Source: Leucothrix pacifica
GTDB lineage: Bacteria; Pseudomonadota; Gammaproteobacteria; Thiotrichales; Thiotrichaceae
Assembly: GCF_003172875.1 (NCBI RefSeq)
Contig: NZ_QGKM01000043.1
Span: forward strand, 34,026 to 98,025
Length of the DNA stretch: 64,000 nucleotides
Direction: 5' to 3'
How positions within the stretch are numbered: position 1 is the stretch's first letter; the number at the start of each line of letters is the position of its first letter. Positions 16,127-24,568 of this stretch are shown here, in pieces. The translations under genes were made by a program, and so were the position numbers. The notes under the pieces were generated by a model that searched no databases, was not told where the DNA came from, and saw only the letters and a program-made list of their open reading frames with translations.

Positions 16127-18043
16127 TTGAAATTCACCCATAAAATCAACGGTAAGTTATTGCCGTTGCTGCTGATCGTACTACTTGGACTGACCGCTTG
16201 CGTGTCACAAAGTCCGGGTGTGGATGAGTCGCGGGTGATGCATTGGCTTGAGGACAAATCAGGGACAATGACGCTTCATGAGGTCAGTAAAAAAGATCTC
16301 TCCAGTCAATGGAAGATTGCAGATAAGGTCAGTCCTAACTTTGGTTTTACCGATACAACGGTTTGGTTGAGTCTGCCGTTTGTTAATCCAAACGCGGTGG
16401 CGACGTCAATGTTGTTAGAGATGGCATTTCCGCTACATGACAAGATTGATGTCTTCTTACTGGACGGAGATAAGGTCGTTAAAGGTTATCTCAGTGGTGA
16501 TGAATACCCGTTCAGACAACGTCCTATTGAACACCGAAATTATTTATTCCCATACACCCTGGAGCCAAATCAGGCGTTGCGTGCGATCGTGAGAGTTCAA
16601 ACAAGCGATGCGATGTATTTGCCGGTAAAAGTGTGGCAAGCAAATGCCTTCTTTCAGCAAGACCAACACCAACTATTATTGATTGGCTTATTTTTTGGTT
16701 TCCTGTCGATTATGCTGGTGTATAACCTATTGCTGTACTTTTCGACGCATCATAAAAGTTATTTATATTACGTCGGTTACACCGCTTCCGTCATTTACCT
16801 TCAGCTCATTCAAAAGGGAGTAGGATTCCAATATTTTTGGCCAGGTGAAACGCTGTTCAATCACTTAAGTGTGCCGGTGGCAAATTATTGCTTATTGATT
16901 AGTAGTTTGTTTTTCATCCTGCACTTTCTGAATTTAAAGCCAAGTCATCACCCCGCTACGATCAAGATCTTCCGTTCATTTATCTGGATATCATTAGCAG
17001 CGTTTGCAGCGACAGCGGCTGTTGTGATGACGGATACCTACCTTATCAGTTATCAGGCCTTGATAATCACGACGGTGGTGTTAGGAGTAACGATTACTGT
17101 CACCACCTTGGTGCTACTAGCCAGGCTGTCATTTAAGGGAAACCGCTCCGCCCAGTTATTGTTAATAGCTTGGGTGTCTTTGTTAGTGGGTATTTGTTTG
17201 TTCGCTTTAGGGCGAGTGGGCGTGCCGATGCCAATGTGGTTAAGTGAAAATGCCATGATGATAGGCTCTACCTTTGAAGCCGCACTGATTTCATTTGCCC
17301 TGGCTAATCACATCAAAAGTGAGCGTGATGCCCGCATGAGTGCCCAGCAATTAGCGTTAAGAAATGAGCGTCAGGCGCGTGAAGCACAGAATTCATTGTT
17401 AAAGTTGCAAAAAGACACCACCAATCAGCTGGAACGTGAGGTTCAGGAAAGAACGCAAAAGCTGGAATCAGCAATGCACGAACTAACCGCGGCCAATCAT
17501 AAGCTGGATAACCTTGCGCGCTTAGATAGCCTGACAGGGCTGTCAAATCGCTGGAACTTTGAACAGGCTTTTAATACAGCCTGGGCGGGTAATCAACGGC
17601 TCAAACAGCCTATGTCATTGTTGATGGCTGACATTGATCATTTTAAACAGATCAATGATACCTACGGGCATATGTTCGGCGATAAATGCTTAACCAAAGT
17701 GGCTAAAGTGTTGAAGTTATGTGTGGGACAGTCTGGCAATTTAGCGGCACGTTTTGGTGGTGAGGAGTTCATCATTATGCTGCCAAATACCGGTTCAAAA
17801 AATGCCGCAGTAGTCGGTGAGCGAGTTCGCGCTAATATCGAAAAAATCACGATGATGCATGAGGGTAAGCCGGTTCAGTTTACCATTAGTGTGGGCATCG
17901 CAACGGTGATCCCAACAGTTGATATTGCGGGTGCATGCTTGAATGAACATGCAGATCAGGCTTTGTATCAAGCTAAAGAGAGCGGACGAAACCGGGTAGT
18001 CGCCATTGATTTGTCTTCTAAAGCAATGCGTGAAACGGCTTAA
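16127..18043 (+). CDS. Diguanylate cyclase with 7TM-DISM sensor, lipoprotein signal
   Basis: A 638-residue enzyme that would make cyclic di-GMP. Residues 1-25 form a lipoprotein-type signal (LLGLTAC, Cys25). Residues about 35-165 are a periplasmic 7TMR-DISMED2 domain, 180-390 the seven-helix 7TM-DISM module, 395-460 a coiled coil (LALRNERQAREAQNSLLKLQ), and 465-630 a GGDEF domain. The catalytic motif is GGEEF at 544-548, with LARLDSLTGLSNRWNFE and ADIDHFKQINDTYGH ahead of it. The RxxD inhibitory site expected just before GGEEF is missing (QSGN there), so product inhibition is unlikely. The start is TTG at 16127. Such sensors often bind carbohydrates. Confidence 0.9.
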   Translation: MKFTHKINGKLLPLLLIVLLGLTACVSQSPGVDESRVMHWLEDKSGTMTLHEVSKKDLSSQWKIADKVSPNFGFTDTTVWLSLPFVNPNAVATSMLLEMAFPLHDKIDVFLLDGDKVVKGYLSGDEYPFRQRPIEHRNYLFPYTLEPNQALRAIVRVQTSDAMYLPVKVWQANAFFQQDQHQLLLIGLFFGFLSIMLVYNLLLYFSTHHKSYLYYVGYTASVIYLQLIQKGVGFQYFWPGETLFNHLSVPVANYCLLISSLFFILHFLNLKPSHHPATIKIFRSFIWISLAAFAATAAVVMTDTYLISYQALIITTVVLGVTITVTTLVLLARLSFKGNRSAQLLLIAWVSLLVGICLFALGRVGVPMPMWLSENAMMIGSTFEAALISFALANHIKSERDARMSAQQLALRNERQAREAQNSLLKLQKDTTNQLEREVQERTQKLESAMHELTAANHKLDNLARLDSLTGLSNRWNFEQAFNTAWAGNQRLKQPMSLLMADIDHFKQINDTYGHMFGDKCLTKVAKVLKLCVGQSGNLAARFGGEEFIIMLPNTGSKNAAVVGERVRANIEKITMMHEGKPVQFTISVGIATVIPTVDIAGACLNEHADQALYQAKESGRNRVVAIDLSSKAMRETA

Positions 18044-18092
18044 GCAGGCGTGCTAAAAAAGCATAGCTCCACCAATAGAAACGCGTTACCTT

Positions 18093-18113
18093 CTCTCCTT
18101 ATCAAGAGGAGAG
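18093..18113 (+). promoter_or_regulatory. Hairpin covering the ribosome site of the DMT exporter gene
   Basis: CTCTCCT (18093-18099) can pair with AGGAGAG (18107-18113), which contains the Shine-Dalgarno sequence for the ATG at 18117. The loop is TATCAAG. The seven-pair stem would hide the ribosome site in the folded leader and could make translation conditional. Seen in sequence; regulation is inference. Confidence 0.45.
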
Positions 18114-18116
18114 TTC

Positions 18117-18989
18117 ATGTCTCAATCAATCGTAAAAGGTTACCTGCTAGCGCTACTGGGTGTTTTCATTCTATCCCCCGATGCCGTGTTAATTCGTTTG
18201 GTCGGTGATAACCCACTGCTGATTAGTGCGTGGCGTGGTGTTATTGGTGGCAGTATGGTGCTTATTTATAACCAGTTTCTGGATCGCCGAAACCTGTTTC
18301 AGCAGCTCCGCCCAGTGGGTGTGTGGTGGGTCTTGGTCACCATCGTGTTTAACGGCTCCTCCCAGATCGGCTTTGTTTACGGCGTGAGCCATACTAATGC
18401 GTCTGATGTACTGGTCATCATTGCGTTTGCTCCCCTTGTTAGTGCCTTTCTTTCTGCCATTTTTCTTGCTGAAGAGGTTAAACTCCGCACTTGGGTAGCG
18501 ACCTTGGTTTGCGGTGTAGGTTTAGCCATTCTATTTTCCCAATCAAATAGTGGTAGTCAGTGGCTGGGCATCGTAGCTGCGGTCATCTGTGCTATCACGC
18601 TCGCGGCACAGTTTGTGGTGATGCGTGCGTTTCCGGGAGAAAACTTAACGGGCTGTATTGGTTTGGGAAATATTTTATCGGGTCTGGTTTGCATGATCAT
18701 TGTCAGTGATCTGTCGATACCAATGTCCTCCTGGCCGCCGCTTCTGCTGATGACATTAATTGTCTCGCCCTTGTCGTTTGTATTATTTGTGCTGTCGCTA
18801 CGCTATATCTCCGCCGCTGAAACCAGTTTGATTGTCCTGCTCGAATCGATTCTGGGTTCACTGTGGGTGTGGTTGGTGTTATCAGAACAACCATCACTAA
18901 AAACAACGGTGGCAGGTAGCCTCATCATCACAACGTTGGTCGTCTACAGTTGGCTCTCTTTGAAGGAGGAAAAGCAGTCAGTTATGTAA
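18117..18989 (+). CDS. DMT-superfamily (EamA) metabolite exporter
   Basis: A 290-residue inner-membrane protein with ten hydrophobic segments in two EamA halves. Typical features are ALLGVFILSPDAVLIRLVGDNPLLISAWRG at the N-terminus and YISAAETSLIVLLESILGSLWVWLVLSEQPS in the second half. Family members export amino acids, purines or other small metabolites; the substrate is not readable. It lies 73 bp after the diguanylate cyclase and may be transcribed with it. Its ribosome site sits in a hairpin. Confidence 0.87.
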   Translation: MSQSIVKGYLLALLGVFILSPDAVLIRLVGDNPLLISAWRGVIGGSMVLIYNQFLDRRNLFQQLRPVGVWWVLVTIVFNGSSQIGFVYGVSHTNASDVLVIIAFAPLVSAFLSAIFLAEEVKLRTWVATLVCGVGLAILFSQSNSGSQWLGIVAAVICAITLAAQFVVMRAFPGENLTGCIGLGNILSGLVCMIIVSDLSIPMSSWPPLLLMTLIVSPLSFVLFVLSLRYISAAETSLIVLLESILGSLWVWLVLSEQPSLKTTVAGSLIITTLVVYSWLSLKEEKQSVM

Positions 18990-19094
18990 GATTTGAGTAA
19001 ATGTAAGAATTGTAATTGCAGGTATATTGCATCGCACCATTTAAACGAATAATCTACCCGCGTTCATTATTACAGCCGAGATAACAGACTGATC

Positions 19095-19619
19095 ATGCTT
19101 AAACAAATAGAAGAAAAATTAGAATCGACCATCTTCCGTAGTCGCTGGTTGTTAGCGCCTTTTTATCTGGGTCTAATCCTCAGTTTGTTTTTATTGTTTG
19201 TGAAGTTTGTGCAGGAGTTTTGGCACATGCTGACACATGTCTTAGTTGCCAAAGAAAGTGAGGTGATTGTCGGTATTCTGGCACTGGTTGATATGGCGCT
19301 GGTGGGGAGTTTATTGCTGATGATCATATTCAGCGGTTATGAAATTTTTGTCTCCAAAATTCATGTGGCGCACGAGGAAGACCGTCCGGCCTGGATGGGT
19401 AAAGTTGATTTCTCCGGACTCAAGCTGAAAGTCATTGGAGCGATTGTGGCGATCTCTGCAATTGACCTGTTAAAGACCTTTATGAATATTAATAACACGA
19501 TGACCGAGGGTGATGAGAATACGCTGCAGTGGAAAGTCATTGTTCACATGACTTTTGTTGTGTCGGGGGTATTTTTTGCACTGATGGACTGGATAGCAGG
19601 TAATACTAAAAAGCATTAA
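19095..19619 (+). CDS. YqhA/UPF0114 family membrane protein
   Basis: A 174-residue protein of the YqhA family. It starts with the family pattern LESTIFRSRWLLAPFYLGLILSL, then VDMALVGSLLLMIIFSGYEIFVSKIH and the conserved DLLKTFMNIN, with about four membrane segments. Function is unknown. It is a single gene followed by a terminator hairpin. Confidence 0.85.
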   Translation: MLKQIEEKLESTIFRSRWLLAPFYLGLILSLFLLFVKFVQEFWHMLTHVLVAKESEVIVGILALVDMALVGSLLLMIIFSGYEIFVSKIHVAHEEDRPAWMGKVDFSGLKLKVIGAIVAISAIDLLKTFMNINNTMTEGDENTLQWKVIVHMTFVVSGVFFALMDWIAGNTKKH

Positions 19620-19627
19620 AAATATAC

Positions 19628-19684
19628 AAAACTCCCTTACATACCACGATGGAGTGAGGGAGTATCTCCAAATGGGAGTTTTTG
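19628..19684 (+). terminator. Rho-independent terminator after yqhA-like gene
   Basis: AAAACTCCC at 19628-19636 is the exact complement of GGGAGTTTT at 19674-19682, and the T-run follows. An inner alternative hairpin pairs ACTCCCTTAC with GTGAGGGAGT at about 19631-19663. The two folds are mutually exclusive, so this could also act as an attenuator, but simple termination is the likelier reading. Confidence 0.6.
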
Positions 19685-19720
19685 TGAGATAATAAGGAAT
19701 TGTATCCACGAAGAATTCCT

Positions 19721-20710
19721 ATGATTGCAGCGTCTTACTCTAGATTCGGAAGTGCAGCCGATGTGCTGGAAATAGCTCAGCGTGATATTGAGCCACCTGC
19801 GCCCGGTGAAGTTGAAGTCTTAGTACACTATTCTGGTGTTAATCCCTCTGATGTAAAAAAACGCGCGGGACTGCGCGGTGACTTTCCTGCTGACTTTGTG
19901 ATTCCTCACAGTGATGGTTCTGGTGTTATCGTTGCGGTTGGTGAAGGTGTGTCAGAAGAACGCATTGGCCAAAATGTCTGGTTATATGAAGCGCAACACA
20001 ATCGCCATTGGGGAACCGCCTCTGAGTTAGTTAATCTTCCTGATAGCCAAGCCGTCAAACTTCCCTCTGCCACTGATCTGGTCGAAGGAGCATGCTTAGG
20101 TATTCCGGCGATGACGGCGCACCGTTGCCTGACCATTGCAGGCGATATTGAAGGGCTTAATGTATTAGTCACGGGGGCCATGGGGCGCGTCGGTTATCAT
20201 GCGGTACAGGTTGCTGTGGCGATGGGGGCGAAGGTCATTGCGACAGTCGGATCAGAAGATGATGTTGAAGCGATAGCAGAACTAGGCGCAGAATTGGTGC
20301 TCAATTACCATGATGAAGCCTTTGCAGATAAGGTGATTGAACACTTAGGTGGCCCATTACTTCATCGGGTGGTGGATGTGGAGTTTGGGGTGAACCTCCC
20401 GCAGTACTTACCGGCAATGGCGGACAATTCCGCGATTGGTTGTTATGCATCAACCAAGAGCCCGACGCCTACCTTGCCGTTTTATGATCTGATGTTTAAG
20501 AACATTTCGATTCATCCAATCATTATTTACTCCATGCCGGAGTCGGCCAAAAAAGACGCCATCGATTACATTACGCAGATGCTGGAAAAAGAGCAGTTTA
20601 CTCACCGTGTTGCCAAGCTGTTTAGTTTGGATGGCATTGTGCAGGCGCATGAAGCGGTGGAGCAGGGTGAACGAGGCTGCGTGCTAATAGAGTTACTGTC
20701 ACATGACTGA
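19721..20710 (+). CDS. NADPH:quinone reductase-like zinc-free alcohol dehydrogenase (MDR family)
   Basis: About 330 residues of the medium-chain dehydrogenase/reductase superfamily, quinone-oxidoreductase branch. The catalytic GroES-like half reads SGVNPSDVKKRAGLRG and VIPHSDGSGVIVAVGEGV. The Rossmann half has VLVTGAMGRVGYHAVQVAVAMGAKVIATV, with the AxGxVG-type nucleotide loop. Cysteines for structural zinc are absent. The ATG at 19721 is preferred over an upstream TTG at 19700. It probably reduces quinones or enones with NADPH. The stop overlaps the response-regulator start by 8 bp, an unusual coupling for an enzyme. Confidence 0.85.
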   Translation: MIAASYSRFGSAADVLEIAQRDIEPPAPGEVEVLVHYSGVNPSDVKKRAGLRGDFPADFVIPHSDGSGVIVAVGEGVSEERIGQNVWLYEAQHNRHWGTASELVNLPDSQAVKLPSATDLVEGACLGIPAMTAHRCLTIAGDIEGLNVLVTGAMGRVGYHAVQVAVAMGAKVIATVGSEDDVEAIAELGAELVLNYHDEAFADKVIEHLGGPLLHRVVDVEFGVNLPQYLPAMADNSAIGCYASTKSPTPTLPFYDLMFKNISIHPIIIYSMPESAKKDAIDYITQMLEKEQFTHRVAKLFSLDGIVQAHEAVEQGERGCVLIELLSHD

Positions 20711-21284
20711 TAGACCGGCTACTCAGTTAATCATTGTCGATGATGACTTTGATTTGCGAGACTCTCTGGAAGCTTTTTTCAGCGCGCCGGAGTTTAGCGT
20801 CACCAGTTTCAGTTCGGGAAAGGCGTTACTGGAAAGTCTCCCGGAACATTTTGACGGAGTCGTTGTTTGCGACCTGAAAATGCCAGAGATGAGTGGCTTA
20901 GAAGTACTGGAAGCGCTGCATAACACGTCAGATGCCCCGCCGGTTATTTTGATGACGGCATTTGGCGATATTCCTGTCGCTGTGAAAGCAATGAATTTGG
21001 GCGCTTATGATTTTATCGAAAAGCCATTTGATCCCGCCGTGATGAAAGAAAAGGTACTGCAGGCAGCTCAGGCGCGTCGAAGCCAGTCAACGCAGCCCAA
21101 ATTAGATAAAGATTTAAAGCTGCGTGAGTATGTTGATAATTTTGAAAAATCACTACTGGAACAAGCACTGACAGAGTGTTCTGGTCACGTCGGCAAGGTT
21201 TGTGATTTGTTGAAAATTCCCCGCCGTACACTCAATGAAAAGCTATTAAAGCACGGTATTAGCCGTCAGCGCTTTTTGGGTTAG
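20703..21284 (+). CDS. Response regulator: receiver plus Fis-type HTH, no AAA+ domain
   Basis: A 193-residue regulator. The receiver has acidic DDD at 13-15, the phospho-acceptor Asp57 in VVVCDLKMPEMSG, and Lys in FIEKPF. The C-terminal 45 residues are a Fis-like helix-turn-helix (LLEQALTECSGHVGKVCDLLKIPRRTLNEKLLKHGI) as found in NtrC-class proteins. The sigma-54-activating AAA+ domain that normally lies between (about 240 residues) is absent, so it cannot activate sigma-54 polymerase; RegA/ActR-type regulators share this layout. The next gene is its likely kinase, 30 bp downstream. Confidence 0.88.
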   Translation: MTDRPATQLIIVDDDFDLRDSLEAFFSAPEFSVTSFSSGKALLESLPEHFDGVVVCDLKMPEMSGLEVLEALHNTSDAPPVILMTAFGDIPVAVKAMNLGAYDFIEKPFDPAVMKEKVLQAAQARRSQSTQPKLDKDLKLREYVDNFEKSLLEQALTECSGHVGKVCDLLKIPRRTLNEKLLKHGISRQRFLG

Positions 21285-21314
21285 GCGCACTTCAGCGCTC
21301 AGCCTATCCTCACT

Positions 21315-23060
21315 ATGCAAGCATTCAAAGACTCCAGAGCACTTCAACTAATCGCTGCATTGACTGTTTTATTGGCGCTGGTCTTGGCGCATCTTTTTTT
21401 GCGCGGTTATTATCTTGAACAGCAGTCTGCGCGACAAAATGAGCGTGTTGAAGTGTATCGAAGCTCATTGTTTGCCACATTGAGTCGGCATGATTATTTA
21501 CCCGGCGTACTCAGCAAGAACGATGCACTGTTTGAAAAAGCCTTTGAGCAACCAGAGCAAGCCAGTGCTGTTTTAGAGTCGGTTCGAAGTGCGTCTCAGG
21601 CTGATTTTATCTACATAATGGCGGCAGATGGCACCACTATTGCCTCCAGTAACTGGGACCATGAGGAAAGCTTTGTTGGTGAAAACTATGGCTTCAGACC
21701 TTACTTTTCCCGAGCTGTGGAGCAGGGCAGTGGCGACTTTTTCGGAATCGGTGCGACGACCCGTATTGCAGGGTACTTTGTCTCTGCGCGCTATCCTGAG
21801 ACAGGGCCGGTCAAAGCGGTCACTGCAGTGAAAGTCAACTCATCGACCCTGGATAAAAACTGGAAAGGGAGCGAGGCAGAGGTTTTTGTTTCTGATAAAA
21901 ATGGCATTGTGATTTTAAGTAGTAGCCCAAAGTGGCGCTATAAATCACTACGCCCCATCACTCAACAGCAGCGCGAAGAAATTCGAAAGCAACGTCAGTT
22001 TGGTAATGAAACGCTCGCTCCTCTGGGGCTGAAGGAGTCTGGAGAAGGCCAGTTATTGGTCACGATTCAGAATACACAATACCTGCAAACGACCGCAGAT
22101 ATCGGCAAAATGGGCTGGGAGCTTCACTACCTCGTGCCGTATTCTGTGGTGCAAAGTCAGTTGGTCTCGTTTTGGTCTAAGGCAATTATCATCGCTCTGA
22201 TGGCGATTGCAGCCTTGCTGTTAATACGCATGATCAATGCCCATAATGCCTTGCGTGATTCCCAAGGTGAGTCCAGTAAACTGCGCGAGTTAAACCGCTC
22301 GCTTGAACATGAAATTATTGAGCGTAAACAGGTGGAGGCTGCATTAAGAAAGGCTGAAACCGATCTGCGACGTACCAGTAAGCTCACTGCAATGGGGCAA
22401 TTATCTGCATCGATTACTCATGAGTTGGGGCAGCCGTTATCGGCGATGCGTACTTACATCGCAAGTCTTGGCGCACATTCCTCACAGGAAACGCAGGATA
22501 AAACGCTTGGTAAGCTGACGTCTTTAGTGGAGCGGATGATCTCTATCACGCAACAACTACGCTACTTTGCACGCAGTGGTGATAAGGAAATACGTCGTGT
22601 CAATCTACGCGATACCATACAAGGGGCGTTAAATAGTACCCAGCCCGCAATTCAGGCGGCTAATGTGACGCTGGATATTCAGCAGAGTGACAAGCCGGTC
22701 AATGTGTTGGCTGGCAGTGTGCGCATGGAGCAGGTACTGGTAAATCTGATCCGTAATGCGCTGGATGCTATGCAGGAAAACCCACCTGAGAAGCCACGAC
22801 ATTTATTGATTCACTTGTCTACTGAGCAAAATCAGGCAGTGTTGACCGTCGAAGACTCTGGCCCTGGCATCAGTGAAGAGGCGCAAAAAATGCTCTACGA
22901 GCCGTTTTATAGTACTAAGCCATCGGGGATAGGGATGGGCTTAGGGTTGGCGATATCGACCAATATTATCGCTGAGTTGGAGGGGAGCTTAAGTGCAGAA
23001 AACCGTCCGCAAGGTGGAGCGCGGTTTATTGTGAGAGTGCCACTGCTCGAATCAGATTAG
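21315..23060 (+). CDS. DctB-like sensor histidine kinase
   Basis: A 581-residue membrane kinase. An N-terminal span (about 10-30) is followed by a periplasmic double-Cache sensor (about 35-285, with SNWDHEESFVGENYGFRPYFSRA typical of DctB), a second span (IIIALMAIAALLLIRM), a coiled coil, then HisKA with LSASITHELGQPLSAMRTYIASL (phospho-accepting His) and HATPase with NLIRNALDAM, DSGPGISEEAQ and GMGLGLAIS. DctB relatives sense C4-dicarboxylates such as succinate; the ligand here is inferred only by family. It pairs with the regulator upstream. Confidence 0.88.
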   Translation: MQAFKDSRALQLIAALTVLLALVLAHLFLRGYYLEQQSARQNERVEVYRSSLFATLSRHDYLPGVLSKNDALFEKAFEQPEQASAVLESVRSASQADFIYIMAADGTTIASSNWDHEESFVGENYGFRPYFSRAVEQGSGDFFGIGATTRIAGYFVSARYPETGPVKAVTAVKVNSSTLDKNWKGSEAEVFVSDKNGIVILSSSPKWRYKSLRPITQQQREEIRKQRQFGNETLAPLGLKESGEGQLLVTIQNTQYLQTTADIGKMGWELHYLVPYSVVQSQLVSFWSKAIIIALMAIAALLLIRMINAHNALRDSQGESSKLRELNRSLEHEIIERKQVEAALRKAETDLRRTSKLTAMGQLSASITHELGQPLSAMRTYIASLGAHSSQETQDKTLGKLTSLVERMISITQQLRYFARSGDKEIRRVNLRDTIQGALNSTQPAIQAANVTLDIQQSDKPVNVLAGSVRMEQVLVNLIRNALDAMQENPPEKPRHLLIHLSTEQNQAVLTVEDSGPGISEEAQKMLYEPFYSTKPSGIGMGLGLAISTNIIAELEGSLSAENRPQGGARFIVRVPLLESD

Positions 23061-23076
23061 AGGCAGCCAAGCTGAA

Positions 23077-23292
23077 TCACTCAGACTCAACCATCGCCTT
23101 AATCTTCACTGCCTTTTCAAAATGATCTAATTCATGCGTTTTAATCCACCACTCCGCAGCTTCCATCAAGAGCTCGGGGTCATCATTTTTATTAGCAAAG
23201 AAAGCATAGAATGACAGTCCGACATTCGTTCCTTTCTTCTCAATTTTTTCATCACATACGCTGATGATTTTTCGCTTTAAACTGGTTCTCAT
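23077..23292 (-). CDS. Small conserved hypothetical protein (possibly DUF6500)
   Basis: A 71-residue soluble protein with many charged residues, MRTSLKRKIISVCDEKIEKK at the start and EAAEWWIKTHELDHFEKAVK near the end. It resembles the small DUF6500 proteins, but I give this name with little certainty. It is a single gene converging with the histidine kinase gene. No function can be given. Confidence 0.5.
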   Translation of the reverse strand: MRTSLKRKIISVCDEKIEKKGTNVGLSFYAFFANKNDDPELLMEAAEWWIKTHELDHFEKAVKIKAMVESE

Positions 23293-23332
23293 GGTTTTCT
23301 AAGTGGCTTAGCTAAATGGACACACCACAATA

Positions 23333-23935
23333 TCACTCCACGAGTTTCTTATCACGACTTGACTGAGAGTAAATCTGAGAACTGCCTTTTGGTTCAACTG
23401 CTTTAGGTGTTTCAGCAGCGTTTTTAACAGGTTTTACTGGCTGGGGTGTTACGCAAGCTTGAATGGCTTTTTCCTGCGCCTCTGTCACGCCATAAGGTTG
23501 GAAATCACAAGCGCCAAGGTGCAAGCTCATTCCCGTTTTGTCATCTGACTTCAACAAGAAATTACCGGCCTTCTTATCCTCAGGTAATTTGGCACACCAA
23601 GGGCCGGCGCAGGAGGTAGTAATACGCACTTTGGCGTCTTTCACCTCGCGCATCCCGGATTGATCGTTAACCGTTCCGGTGAATAAATAATCTGCGACGG
23701 CAGGGCCTTGTCCACCGATGCTGCCTTCATTCTTTTCTTGTGAAATGACTTTGTTTAGTCGTAACTGACCTTTTGCCCACACAGGCTTATCCATGGATTT
23801 ACAGATTTGAACAGGATCAGGTCGCATACAACTGAGTGCGTGTGCTTGTTGTGTGCTGGTTAATAATCCGATGAGTGACCCACCGATCAATCCGGCAATC
23901 ATGAATAGTGGCGTATTGAATCGCAGTTGTGTCAT
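23333..23935 (-). CDS. Exported hypothetical protein with conserved cysteines
   Basis: About 200 residues. The N-terminal hydrophobic stretch LFMIAGLIGGSLIGLL ends TQQAHALSC, a likely signal peptide. The mature part has cysteines in SCMRPDPVQICKSM, TSCAGPWCAKL, GACDF and QACVT, probably disulfide-bonded. The C-terminal 45 residues are Pro/Lys/Ala-rich and disordered. The ATG at 23935 has GAGGAAA upstream, better than the longer frame from 23986. I do not recognise a family. Confidence 0.6.
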   Translation of the reverse strand: MTQLRFNTPLFMIAGLIGGSLIGLLTSTQQAHALSCMRPDPVQICKSMDKPVWAKGQLRLNKVISQEKNEGSIGGQGPAVADYLFTGTVNDQSGMREVKDAKVRITTSCAGPWCAKLPEDKKAGNFLLKSDDKTGMSLHLGACDFQPYGVTEAQEKAIQACVTPQPVKPVKNAAETPKAVEPKGSSQIYSQSSRDKKLVE

Positions 23936-24096
23936 AAGTATTTCCTCTGGTGACTCAGAGCCGTCAGTACGGCACCGGGTAATCAAACAAGTCGATTAAT
24001 GAAACAATCTTAGGGATGAGACTCTGTATAAAGTATAGAGTTCTTAGTGAAACAGGGGGAGGGGATTATTAGAATGTTTACAGAACAGATAATAAA

Positions 24097-24124
24097 CCCA
24101 GCAAGGTGAAATCACCTTACCGGG
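24097..24124 (-). terminator. Terminator after the UspA gene
   Basis: On the minus strand a 13-pair stem forms between 24112-24124 and 24097-24109 (core AAGGTGA/TCACCTT, two G-U pairs), with a 2-base loop, ten bases past the stop and followed by TTTATTAT. This ends the TAXI permease-uspA transcript. Confidence 0.6.
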
Positions 24125-24133
24125 ATCAACTAC

Positions 24134-24568
24134 TTAGCGAACAACATACACCGAGCAGGTGGAATGTCGAACCACGCGCGAGGCGTTAGGCCCAAGTAAG
24201 TAATCAGCGAAGTCAGGCTTTCGGGCACCACCCACAACGATTAATGAGGACTGAGCAGCCTCGGCGACTTTTAAAATCTCCTGATAGCTCTTTCCGGACG
24301 CGACTATGTGACGCGCTTTTTCATTAACTTCATCACCAAGCACTGATGACACCTGCTCATTGAGCTTGCGCTTAGCCTCAGCTAAGATTTTGTGCTGTTG
24401 CTCTTCGTTAAAAAAGCCACTCACCAAGCTGGTACCAAAGTCAGGTATGACGGTGATCACATCCAGTTGGGCGTCATCCATCTCAGCCAGTTTTGCTGCT
24501 GCTCTTAACGTGTTAGCACCACGATTAGGCTGGCTAATATCGATGGCACAGAGTACTGATTTCTTCAT
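24134..24568 (-). CDS. Universal stress protein, UspA family
   Basis: A 144-residue single-domain Usp. It begins VLCAIDISQPNRGANTLRAAAKLA and ends with the nucleotide-binding pattern VVGGARKP...GPNASRVVRHSTCSVYVV. It overlaps the TAXI permease gene by 4 bp (ATGA), so it is part of that operon. Usp genes are often attached to TRAP transporters, where the protein may regulate transport (as TeaD does for the ectoine transporter TeaABC). Confidence 0.9.
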   Translation of the reverse strand: MKKSVLCAIDISQPNRGANTLRAAAKLAEMDDAQLDVITVIPDFGTSLVSGFFNEEQQHKILAEAKRKLNEQVSSVLGDEVNEKARHIVASGKSYQEILKVAEAAQSSLIVVGGARKPDFADYLLGPNASRVVRHSTCSVYVVR

